A stretch of DNA of 64,000 nt from JAUWGC01 sp963753055. Its GTDB lineage: Bacteria; Bacteroidota; Bacteroidia; Bacteroidales; B18-G4. The first letter of the stretch is position 1. The number at the start of each line of letters is the position of its first letter. A program made the position numbers and the translations under genes. Of this stretch, positions 55,999 to 64,000 are shown in pieces. The notes beneath the pieces were generated by a model, which was not told where the DNA came from, searched no databases, and worked only from the letters and a program-made list of their open reading frames with translations. The stretch is taken from positions 177,131 through 241,130 of the forward strand of contig CAVWAP010000003.1 in assembly GCA_963753055.1 (NCBI GenBank). Reading direction: 5' to 3'.

Positions 55999-58094
55999 AT
56001 GCGGTTGAATATCTTTCTTGCAGTGCTCTCACATTATTCTGTTTTGTCACAATTTCGGCAGAGCAGGTCATTATTCATGATTCTCAAAATGAAATTGATG
56101 TTAATGTGTTAAGCTCAAACGATTCAAAAGTTCAAATTCAGTACCAGATCAATTCATTTCAAAAATCCCCGATTACAATCAAAAATGAAACATTTTATCT
56201 CATCTCCTGTGATAATGAGGGGAATATATTGGAAGAAGGAGTACCTTCTCTCCCCCATATTAACCGGTCGATTATCATCCCGGATGATAAAAAAATGAAT
56301 ATCCGGGTCATATCATCAGAATATGTTGATATTCCAATGACCCCCGTTGCCCCCTCAAAAGGTAATCTGTTACGAACCGTAAACCCTGATGATGTGCCGT
56401 ATACATTCGGTACAGCCTATCAGGGAGACAACTATTTCCCTCAAAATATGACTAACCTGAGAGATCCTTATATTCTCAGAGATTACCGGGGTCAGGTTAT
56501 CGAGTTGTTCCCATTTCAGTATAATCACACCAGTAAAACCTTACGGGTTTATACTGAAATTATCGTCGAAGTTTACAGTGAAGGAAATGATAACATTAAT
56601 GTGTTAGTTCCGAGGATTGAAAGTGATAAGCTTGTACCGGAATTTGATCATTTGTATTCCCGTCGTTTTATCAATTACCAGCAGAATGAAAAATATATCC
56701 CGGTGGAAGAATTTGGTGATATGCTGATCATCACGTATGATAGTTTTTCTGATGCGATGCTGCCATTAGTCGAGTGGAAAACCCAAAAAGGTATCAAAAC
56801 AACGATGGTTAACATCTCCTCTATCGGGAACAATGCCACTTCGATTCAGACCTTTATTCAAAATTTTTACGATACAACAAACCTTGCCTGGGTACTATTG
56901 GTCGGTGATGCTGCCCAGATAACTTCACCTTATTCCTCCGGTGGTTCCTCCGACCCCAGTTATGTAAAGTTAGCCGGTTCTGATGATTATCCGGATGCTT
57001 TTATCGGCCGGTTTTCGGCTGAAAATGTCGCCCAAGTCGAAACTCAGGTAAACAGAACGCTGGCATACGAAAAAAATCCGGCCGGTTCTGACTGGTTCCG
57101 TAAAGGATTAGGTATCGGATCTTCAGAGGGTGCCGGCATCGGACATTATGGCGAAGCTGACTATGTTCATATGGGTTATATCCGGGACGACCTGCTTGCT
57201 TATAACTATACGTCAGTAGATGAAATTTATGACCCGGGCGCTTCAGCTTCACAGGTGACTACCGGGGTTAATAACGGAAGAAGTTTTATAAATTATTGCG
57301 GTCACGGCAGTTCAACAGCATGGGTTACCTCAGGCTTCAGCAACACCCATGTCAATGCCTTAACCAACACTGACATGTTTCCGTTTATCATTTCTGTCGC
57401 TTGTGTCAATGGTGATTTTGATAATTCCACCTGTTTTGGAGAAACCTGGCTACGGGCAACCGACAGTTATGGTAATCCGACCGGTGCGATTGCAGCTTAT
57501 ATGTCCTCCATCAACCAGTCCTGGACACCGCCAATGGATGCTCAGGATGAAATCACCGACCTGCTGATATCGGAATCAAAACTGACTTTAGGCGGCTTAG
57601 CTTTTAACGGCTCCTGTAAAACTATCGACATAAACGGTGCCGGAGGTATAGAAATCTATGATACCTGGCATATCTTCGGTGACCCTTCGGTGTTAATGCG
57701 TACTGATGAACCGAGTCCTCTTACAGTCAGTCATGACCCGATTATCATGTTTACCGCAACCGATTACACGCTTACTGTACCGGATGTTGAAGGTGCCTTG
57801 TGTGCTCTGTATCATAACGGTGTCCTCTACGGCTCTGCCTATACCAACAGTTCCGGTCTGGCCCAAATCACTATCGGCGAAGAATTGCCCATCGGTGAAG
57901 TAGTTACTCTTACCGTCACAAACTTTAACAACACCCCTTATATATCCGATATTCAGGTGATTACTCCATCCGGTCCTTATGTCGTTCTTGACCAGATTAC
58001 CATTGATGATTCTTTTAACGGGAACAATAACGGCCAGGCAGACCTTGGCGAAACCATCAGTATCGGTATGCCAGTTAATAAATGTCGGTCCTGA
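55999..58094 (+). CDS. Gingipain-like cysteine protease (peptidase C25), N-terminal part
   Basis: The ATG at 55999 begins a signal peptide that is broken by a one- or two-base shift near 56,025, after which ALTLFCFVTISAEQ continues in the frame open from 56106 on. A C25 propeptide region follows (SLPHINRSIIIPDDKKMNIR). The peptidase domain has DDYPDAFIGRFSAENVAQVE, the catalytic His in YCGHGSST and the Cys in SVACVNGDF, 33 residues apart, the same spacing as His and Cys in gingipain RgpB. It is probably secreted. The frame ends falsely at 58094 because of a shift at about 58,075, and continues in 57979-60771. Together about 1,590 residues. Confidence 0.85.
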
Positions 58095-60771
58095 TACTGC
58101 CTATAGTGTCACCGCCACCATCGCTGCGACTGATACTTATATTTCGATTACTGATGATACTGAAGCATATGGTACTATCGGTCCTGATAACGGATTAAGC
58201 AATATCTCAGCAGCTTTTACCTTTGATATTGCTTTCGATGTACCCGATAACCATGGCGTAACTTTTGACCTTGTCATCACCGGAACCGCCCGTGATACCT
58301 GGACCGGTTCTTTTACTATTCCGATATATGCACCGGTTCTGGAATACACTTCATTGACCATCAATGATGCTTCCGGAAACAATAATGGCAAGCTGGACCC
58401 TGGAGAAACTGCTGACATCGTGGTTACTCTTTCCAATAACGGCGGAATGGATGCTCCAAACGTAATCGCCACCATGACATCGAATGATGCTAATATGCTG
58501 GTAGACGATAACTTTGGCTCATTTGGGTCAACCATCAGTTCAGGCGCTGCCGGCAATAATGCCCTTGAAGTCTACACCGTTACGGCTGATGCTGACTGTC
58601 CCCTTGGCTATGCCGTTCCTTGTCTTTTGGATATTACCTCCGATTGCGGTTATCAGACAACGGTCCCATTTAATATCACGATTGGTGACAGAGTTGTATT
58701 TTATTATGACGATTTTTCCTATGATCAGGGCTGGACTGGTTTAGGCGGTACTGCCGAATGGGAAATCGGCGCAACCTCGGCCAACGGTTCCGACCCCGGA
58801 ACAGATGTCAGTCCTACTTCTGACAATGCTGTCCTTGGCAATGATGTCGGGGGATTATATAATAATTCTATTGCCTCGACGCAGTGGGTCTACTCACCCA
58901 TTATCGATTGTGCCAATATGACCGGGGTTCAGATGTCCTATTATCATTGGCTCGGCGTGGAAAGCAGTTCCTATGACCATGCTTATTTTGAAGTTTTTGA
59001 TGGTACTGACTGGGTCAATCTTTATGAAAACGGTTCTTCGACCCTTCAGGAAAACAGCTGGGTTCAGGAGCAATATGATTTTTCGACCTATGCTGATAAT
59101 AATCCAAATTTCCAGATTCGTTTTGGATTAGGCTCGACCGACGGTTCCGGAACCTACTCCGGATGGAACATCGATGATATCGAGTTAAAAGGGTATGGTC
59201 ATGTCGGCGCTCCGGCTCTTGAATTCAGTATCGAAGAGATATCTGATTCCCTTCAGCCGGGTGATTCAAGTGTCACCGCCCTTACGGTTACAAATAACGG
59301 TGACGGCACATTGCGGACCTGGTTCAGCTGTGATGACCCATGGATTGATTTCCCGACTGATATGCTAGTTATAGCTCCCGGAGAGTTTACCACCGTCGAC
59401 ATTTCCCTGTTCAGTTCATCACTTCCCTGCGGCTCGATGAATAACTGTCAGCTGTCATTCTCCTCAAATGACAATTCGGTTCAGACCGGAATTATACCGG
59501 TCGCCCTTTATATCTATGCCCCTGAAATTGCTATTACTGAAACTTCACTTGAAGAAACGGTCAGCGCTGATAATATTAAAACATATCCGCTTACAATCAG
59601 TAATAATGATGAAGGCCGACTTTTTTATCAAATCGGCTGTCAGATGTATCAGAAAAATGCTCCGCTTGCAGTTAAACCGGATGCAACTGCGGTGCTGGCT
59701 GCCGCTCTGCAGCCAATCGGTTTCCGTCCCGCTGACTCTGATAAGTCACCTGAGATGGAACCATTCTTTGCTGCCTCAGGAAGAAGTTTTGGCGGTCCTG
59801 ATACTTTTGGATATAGCTGGGTCGACTCTGATGAAGCAGGTGGACCGACGTTTGGCTGGATAGATATTTCAACGATCGGTACTCCCCTTACCTTGGGTGA
59901 TGATGAAGCTCAGGGACCGTTTAACATCGGGTTTTCATTCCCGTTCTATGATTCAGTCTATACCGAATGTTATGTTGGTTCCAACGGGATTGTCACTTTT
60001 GATGAAGCATCAAGTGCCCGTACCAACACCGCCTTGCCTTCAACCAATATGACATCACTTATCTGTGGCTGGTGGGATGATATCGATCTTCGTAAAGGAG
60101 GTTCGGTCTATTATCATTATGAAGCTTCCAGCGGCCGTTTTATCGTTTCATTTGTAAATGCAGCGCTTTACTATTCAACTACCGGTGCCGGTTCCTTATC
60201 TTTCCAGATTATTTTATCCTCTGATGGAAAGATTCAACTGCAATACGGAACCATGGATCCGGGCTCGCTGAACCTCACCAGCGGCACCGTAGGAATACAG
60301 AACTCCGCAGGCAATGACGGACTGACGGTCACTTATAACGCTGCCTACATGCATGATAATCTGGCCATCGAGTTTGGCACCCAGAACTGGTTATCTTCCA
60401 ATCCGACCGGTGGTGTGATTGAACCGTTCTCCTCTGCTATCGTCAATCTTGTTTTTAATGCTGCTGAAATGGAAAACGGTGTTTATTCCGGTATGGTGGT
60501 CATCTCCTCCAATGACCCCGATAGTCCAACAAACCAGCTTCCGGTTACCATGACTGTCTCCTCATGGCTATGTCTTGATATAAACAATGACACCGAACTG
60601 AATATCTCTGACCTTGTATACCTGGTCGACTACTCCTTTAACTCCGGTCCTCCTCCACCGGTTACTGAAAGTGCTGACGTTGACGCTGATGGCTCGATTA
60701 ATATTGCTGATGTAGTTGCTATCGTTGGCTATATGTTCGGCGGAGAAGCTCAACCGACTTGCGGTTTATAG
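57979..60771 (+). CDS. Gingipain-like protease, C-terminal part with shared module and dockerin repeats
   Basis: The true join with the upstream frame is near 58,075 (GETISIGM then INVGPDTAYSVTATI); the first 32 codons of this frame are not coding. The region holds CARDB-like and Ig-like beta domains, a jelly-roll (FSYDQGWTGLGGTAEWEIG to GWNIDDIELKG), a spacer, then the same module as in the subtilase: GPFNIGFSFPFYDSVYTECY, VGSNGIVTF, HDNLAIEF, and GVYSGMVVISSNDPDSPTN. It closes with two F-hand dockerin units, DINNDTELNISDLVYLVDYS and DVDADGSINIADVVAIVGYM. A terminator follows at 60792. Confidence 0.85.
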   Translation: MSFLTRLPLMILLTGTITARQTLAKPSVSVCQLINVGPDTAYSVTATIAATDTYISITDDTEAYGTIGPDNGLSNISAAFTFDIAFDVPDNHGVTFDLVITGTARDTWTGSFTIPIYAPVLEYTSLTINDASGNNNGKLDPGETADIVVTLSNNGGMDAPNVIATMTSNDANMLVDDNFGSFGSTISSGAAGNNALEVYTVTADADCPLGYAVPCLLDITSDCGYQTTVPFNITIGDRVVFYYDDFSYDQGWTGLGGTAEWEIGATSANGSDPGTDVSPTSDNAVLGNDVGGLYNNSIASTQWVYSPIIDCANMTGVQMSYYHWLGVESSSYDHAYFEVFDGTDWVNLYENGSSTLQENSWVQEQYDFSTYADNNPNFQIRFGLGSTDGSGTYSGWNIDDIELKGYGHVGAPALEFSIEEISDSLQPGDSSVTALTVTNNGDGTLRTWFSCDDPWIDFPTDMLVIAPGEFTTVDISLFSSSLPCGSMNNCQLSFSSNDNSVQTGIIPVALYIYAPEIAITETSLEETVSADNIKTYPLTISNNDEGRLFYQIGCQMYQKNAPLAVKPDATAVLAAALQPIGFRPADSDKSPEMEPFFAASGRSFGGPDTFGYSWVDSDEAGGPTFGWIDISTIGTPLTLGDDEAQGPFNIGFSFPFYDSVYTECYVGSNGIVTFDEASSARTNTALPSTNMTSLICGWWDDIDLRKGGSVYYHYEASSGRFIVSFVNAALYYSTTGAGSLSFQIILSSDGKIQLQYGTMDPGSLNLTSGTVGIQNSAGNDGLTVTYNAAYMHDNLAIEFGTQNWLSSNPTGGVIEPFSSAIVNLVFNAAEMENGVYSGMVVISSNDPDSPTNQLPVTMTVSSWLCLDINNDTELNISDLVYLVDYSFNSGPPPPVTESADVDADGSINIADVVAIVGYMFGGEAQPTCGL

Positions 60772-60791
60772 CTCGAATTTTTGATATCAAT

Positions 60792-60823
60792 AAAAACCGG
60801 ATGATTTATCATCCGGTTTTTTT
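60792..60823 (+). terminator. Rho-independent terminator of the C25 protease gene
   Basis: AAAAACCGGATGA (60792-60804) and TCATCCGGTTTTT (60809-60821) form a perfect 13-bp stem with a 4-base loop and a T-run, 20 bases after the stop codon. Confidence 0.92.
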
Positions 60824-60894
60824 ATGCGAATATTTCTTGACATATGGAGTTATTCAGTCCATATTGTAGTAACCAATCTACAATTTATGGGAAA

Positions 60895-61641
60895 ATGACC
60901 ATGAAGAGAGTGCTCCTTTCAATTCTCCTCCTTTTGACTGCCGCCAATTGTGTTTACAGTTCAACTTTACAGGTTCCAGCTTCTTACCCGACCATTCAGT
61001 CAGCTATCAGTGATGCTGTAGATGGTGATACCATATTAGTCGCTCCCGGCACCTATGTCGAAAATATCAATATCAGCATCAAGGATATTCATCTTATTAG
61101 TTCTGGTGGAGCCGATGTTACGACCATCATACCGGCGGTATCGACCGATTATGTCATAAATATGACGAATTCCCTATTCCCCGGTCATCATCCGCATCAG
61201 ACAATAAGAGGATTTACCTTTACCGGTCATACCAGCGGAGTATCTAAAAATCTGATATATATCTGGGGAGCCTCACCGGAGATAACCGCTAATATTTTCA
61301 AGGACAATACAAACCCTGCAAACAATATTCTGGCTATTTCATCAGAAGCTAAAATACATCATAACCTTTTCTATAACAACAATGGTGCCTATGGTATTAG
61401 TTTAAATACCGGTTTCAATGCTAAAGTTTATAATAATACATTTTATAATACCTCCGGTGGTGTACATTCTGTAAATCAAACGTATGTCAAACACAATATT
61501 TTCATGAACTTTTCCGGAACAGCTCTTGCAGTGTTTGGTCCTGATGTTGACTATAATAATTTTTATCGAGAATCCACGCCATCTCCAATATATCCGGGAA
61601 GTAACTCTTTATACCTTGACCCGGTTTTGTCGACCCCCTGA
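60895..61641 (+). CDS. Secreted right-handed beta-helix protein, N-terminal part
   Basis: From the ATG at 60895 (or 60901) there is a signal peptide (MKRVLLSILLLLTAANCVYS), followed by the typical start of a pectin-lyase-like beta-helix: VPASYPTIQSAISDAVDGDT, ILVAPGTYVENI. Helical rungs follow with repeated Asn and small residues (IFKDNTNPANNIL, LFYNNNGAYGISLN). The frame ends falsely near 61,630, where YLDPVLSTP would become DPVFVDPLTGNFHLQNSSPM in the next frame. It is the third secreted protein of this cluster. Polysaccharide binding or cleavage is possible, but I see no catalytic lyase signature. Confidence 0.8.
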   Translation: MTMKRVLLSILLLLTAANCVYSSTLQVPASYPTIQSAISDAVDGDTILVAPGTYVENINISIKDIHLISSGGADVTTIIPAVSTDYVINMTNSLFPGHHPHQTIRGFTFTGHTSGVSKNLIYIWGASPEITANIFKDNTNPANNILAISSEAKIHHNLFYNNNGAYGISLNTGFNAKVYNNTFYNTSGGVHSVNQTYVKHNIFMNFSGTALAVFGPDVDYNNFYRESTPSPIYPGSNSLYLDPVLSTP

Positions 61642-61673
61642 CCGGCAATTTTCATTTACAGAATTCTTCCCCT

Positions 61674-63496
61674 ATGATAAACGGAGGTGACCCGGATATA
61701 AATTATCGGGAAATCGACAATACTATTATCGATATTGGCAGATTTACAACAGCTGATTCCCTGCTGCCACTGGGTAACGACCTCCGCTTTACACCGATAA
61801 AAGATACCAATATGGTCACTTCGTTAAACCCTGATTTCATTTGGGACTATTGGGACACGGCAGCCACCTCCCAACAAGCAGTACAATTACAGATTGGTAA
61901 TGATTCCGATTGGACTACGGCCGAAATTTGGAATTCAGGGATAGTCAATACTGCCGCCACTTCCATGAACTATCCCAGGTCAGGTCTTTCAGACCGTCAG
62001 TTATATTATCTCCGGGTAAGAGTCGATAACGGGTTCGGCTTTGGAGCCTGGAAAGATACTACTTTCTCGATAAATCTCGGGCCAAAAACTTTTGTCGTCC
62101 CAACGGAATACAGCACTATACAGGAAGCCCTTTCTCAGGGTATTGATGATGATTCTGTAAAAGTCCTGCCGGGAACTTACGTTGAGAATGTGGAGATAAA
62201 AAACAAACGGGTCGTTCTTTTCAGTTCCGGTGGCGCGGAGATAACTACTATTTCCGCAGCTGATGCTTTTATGCCTGTCATCAGCATTGACAGTATCCCC
62301 GGTGAAGGCAGAACTTCTATCAAAGGTTTTACTTTGACTGACGGTTCAATCGGGATACATGCTGAAAACAGTTCAATCAAAGCAGCTGATAATATTATAG
62401 AAAATAATACCAACAGTATTGCTTCAAAAACTGCCGGCATATACAACCGGTTCAGCACCAGTTCGTTAATCGAAAATAATATTATCCGCTTTAACCAAAC
62501 ATCATTTTTTGGCGGGGCGGTCTATCTTGACCGGTCAACAGGTGACACTATCAGGTACAACCTTGTCTATGATAATGTCGGTGACCCCGAAGTTCGCATC
62601 GTAGATTCGGATGAAATTGTTTTTTACAACAACACTGTTGATGTAGGGACGGGCGATGGCTATTATGGAGCTGTTGACGGCAGTTCAAAACTTACTAATA
62701 ATATAATCGTCAATGCTTCCGGCAATGCGGTCATAGCAACCGGCAATCAGACTCATGACATAACCGGCGGTTACAATCTCTTCTATAATAATGCAACCAA
62801 TATTTCCGGGACTGTTTTTCTTTCACAATCACTTTTTACAGACCCGCTCTTTGTTGACACCTCTTCTGATAACTACAATCTTCTGGTCATCTCTCCCTGT
62901 GTCAACAATGGCAACCCGGATCCTTTTTATAATGACCCTGACGGTAGCCGAAACGACAGAGGTGCTCTACCATTTGATTCGCTTCAGTCATTTTCGTTTC
63001 ACCTCCTCTTTCCGCCCAATATTCTTCAGGAAATCGTCTACGATGTTAAACCAGCCTTTATCTGGTCATCATCGATTGATGCTGACGTTACCGATACAGT
63101 TTCCTATGAATTCTATCTCGACACATCATTTTCATTAAGCAGTCCCCTGATCATTACTCCAATCAGCGACACTTCAATTACTCTGCCTGATTCTTTATCT
63201 TTTTCAACGAGATATTTTTGGAAGGTTATCGCCAATGACCAGAACGGTTTTGAAAATGAAACAACTATCAAAGAATTCTGGACCTGGACCTTAGGTGATG
63301 TCAACAAAGACCATGCTTTGGACATAGCCGACCTGGTATATTATGTCGATTATTCCTTCGCCAACGGTCCGCCATTGCCCCCTTAAAACTTGGCGATGTA
63401 ACCGGCGACTGCCTCCTTGATATCGCTGACATCGTCCGCTTTGTTCAATTTATGTTTGGTGGTACCGGAACCCAGTTAGACATCGGCTGTGAATAA
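61674..63496 (+). CDS. Secreted beta-helix protein, C-terminal part with dockerin pair
   Basis: Continuation of the beta-helix protein. A fibronectin-like segment (SLNPDFIWDYWDTAATSQQA) is followed by a second beta-helix (VPTEYSTIQEALSQGIDDDS, VKVLPGTYVENVEI), another Ig-like segment (PAFIWSSSIDADVTDTVSYE) and the first dockerin unit (DVNKDHALDIADLVYYVDYS). The frame stops falsely at 63386; one base on, the second unit reads DVTGDCLLDIADIVRFVQFM, ending at a TAA at 63494-63496. So two shifts disrupt one protein of about 865 residues. It has the dockerin pair of the two proteases but not their shared beta module. Confidence 0.78.
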
Positions 63497-63508
63497 TAAA
63501 TATATCTA

Positions 63509-64000
63509 TTATTTGATAATCACCAGTTTTCCTATCTGGCTGCCGTACTCAGATTCCACAACCCAGTAGTATAAGCCACTGACCGTGGCTTGAGTGTTGC
63601 GGGTTATCATATGTCCCAGCGATGCCACCGACTCTTCCCGCTGCCGCTGTAAGAATCATGGTCCATTCTTTTAATCAGGTCACCATCCAGCGAATAAATG
63701 GAAATTGTACATCGATCAGGTAAATTGGCAAAATAGATATTCTTGTCACTGATCGACCGCTAAATCGGTTCCCTTATTTTCAAAACCAAGCCCGGGATAG
63801 TCGCTATCTACCCGGTACGGATTTCGGATAACAGTAGACATTAAGCCCCTTATCTTTTCAGTAAAGAATCATCCTCAACATCCACTACAAATACTTTCCG
63901 CATATTCTCCGAAGGTACTGCACTGATTCCAGCGGGTCTAATCATTTAGCCGGATAACCGAAATCAAAAGCAGTCACAGAGACATAATAAGGTACTGTTG
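63509..64000 (-). pseudogene. C-terminus of a secreted protein with FlgD-Ig / type IX-like tail, frameshifted and cut by window edge
   Basis: On the minus strand the stop at 63509-63511 ends a tail VSGLYYWVVESEYGSQIGKL, then VIIK, as in the C-terminal sorting or FlgD-like Ig domains of many FCB-group secreted proteins. Upstream, in other frames, are CTISIYSLDGDLIKRMDHDS, NPYRVDSDYPGLGFENKGTD, and at the window edge TVPYYVSVTAFDFGYPAK. These blocks are in the order seen in such proteins, so one gene is present with at least four shifts. The catalytic or binding part lies beyond the window. Confidence 0.65.

Overview
The window looks like two unrelated stretches of DNA joined at about position 42,328. 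Positions 1 to about 42,328 read as a Bacteroidota (Bacteroidales or Marinilabiliales-like) chromosome. The evidence is a type B ribosomal protein L31, a Bacteroidota-type omega subunit, a peptidase with a type IX secretion C-terminal signal, a DUF4835/PorD-like protein, a short SerA ending in a TPKKMGAQ-type motif, and many TAnnTTTG promoter boxes. From about 42,330 to 64,000 the genes are of another kind: secreted proteases and a beta-helix protein ending in dockerin-like repeats, and a secretion-tail protein of the sort I associate with FCB-group candidate phyla such as Zixibacteria. That second taxon is an inference.

Layout of the Bacteroidota part. (1) A TPR protein and gyrA on the minus strand, opposite clpC and a long acyl-CoA dehydrogenase on the plus strand. 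(2) A minus-strand cell-maintenance operon, in order of transcription: bamD-like, rpoZ, coaBC, DUF4835/porD-like, recN, fabI, acyl-CoA dehydrogenase. (3) A serine-palmitoyltransferase-like enzyme with an unknown basic membrane protein, facing an M14 carboxypeptidase and dapA-DUF6913. (4) An MBL hydrolase, then lon with an ABC substrate-binding lipoprotein, a GlmU-like enzyme and L31. (5) A LuxC-type acyl-CoA reductase divergent from serC-serA-(S23-like)-DUF1015, i.e. serine biosynthesis. (6) A ChbG/HpnK-like deacetylase, a YggS-type PLP protein, a CaCA exchanger, tRNA-Arg(ACG), an AEC transporter and a second S23-like gene framed by inverted repeats. (7) A galactose block, vSGLT-like symporter and galK, preceded by an AI-2E transporter; these three are broken by many frameshifts. 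An Old Yellow Enzyme gene starts at 42,252 and is cut off after about 26 codons.

Layout of the second part. A very large unknown beta-rich/coiled-coil protein and a coupled outer-membrane-barrel-like protein (both heavily frameshifted), a MscS channel, a subtilisin-like protease, a DEAD-box helicase, a gingipain-like C25 protease, a parallel beta-helix protein, and the tail of a further secreted protein at the window edge. The two proteases share a C-terminal module of roughly 300 residues followed by a dockerin pair; the beta-helix protein has the dockerin pair only.

Main points for a second look: the chimeric junction; a set of heptanucleotide tandem-repeat arrays of different sequence but the same 7-bp period in several intergenic regions of the Bacteroidota part; a four-helix-bundle (S23/IVS-like) gene framed by 33-34 bp inverted repeats; the abrupt rise in frameshifts after about 38.1 kb, which suggests poor consensus sequence rather than true gene decay; and the shared protease C-terminal cassette. 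I see no CRISPR array, prophage, transposase or complete new defence system.
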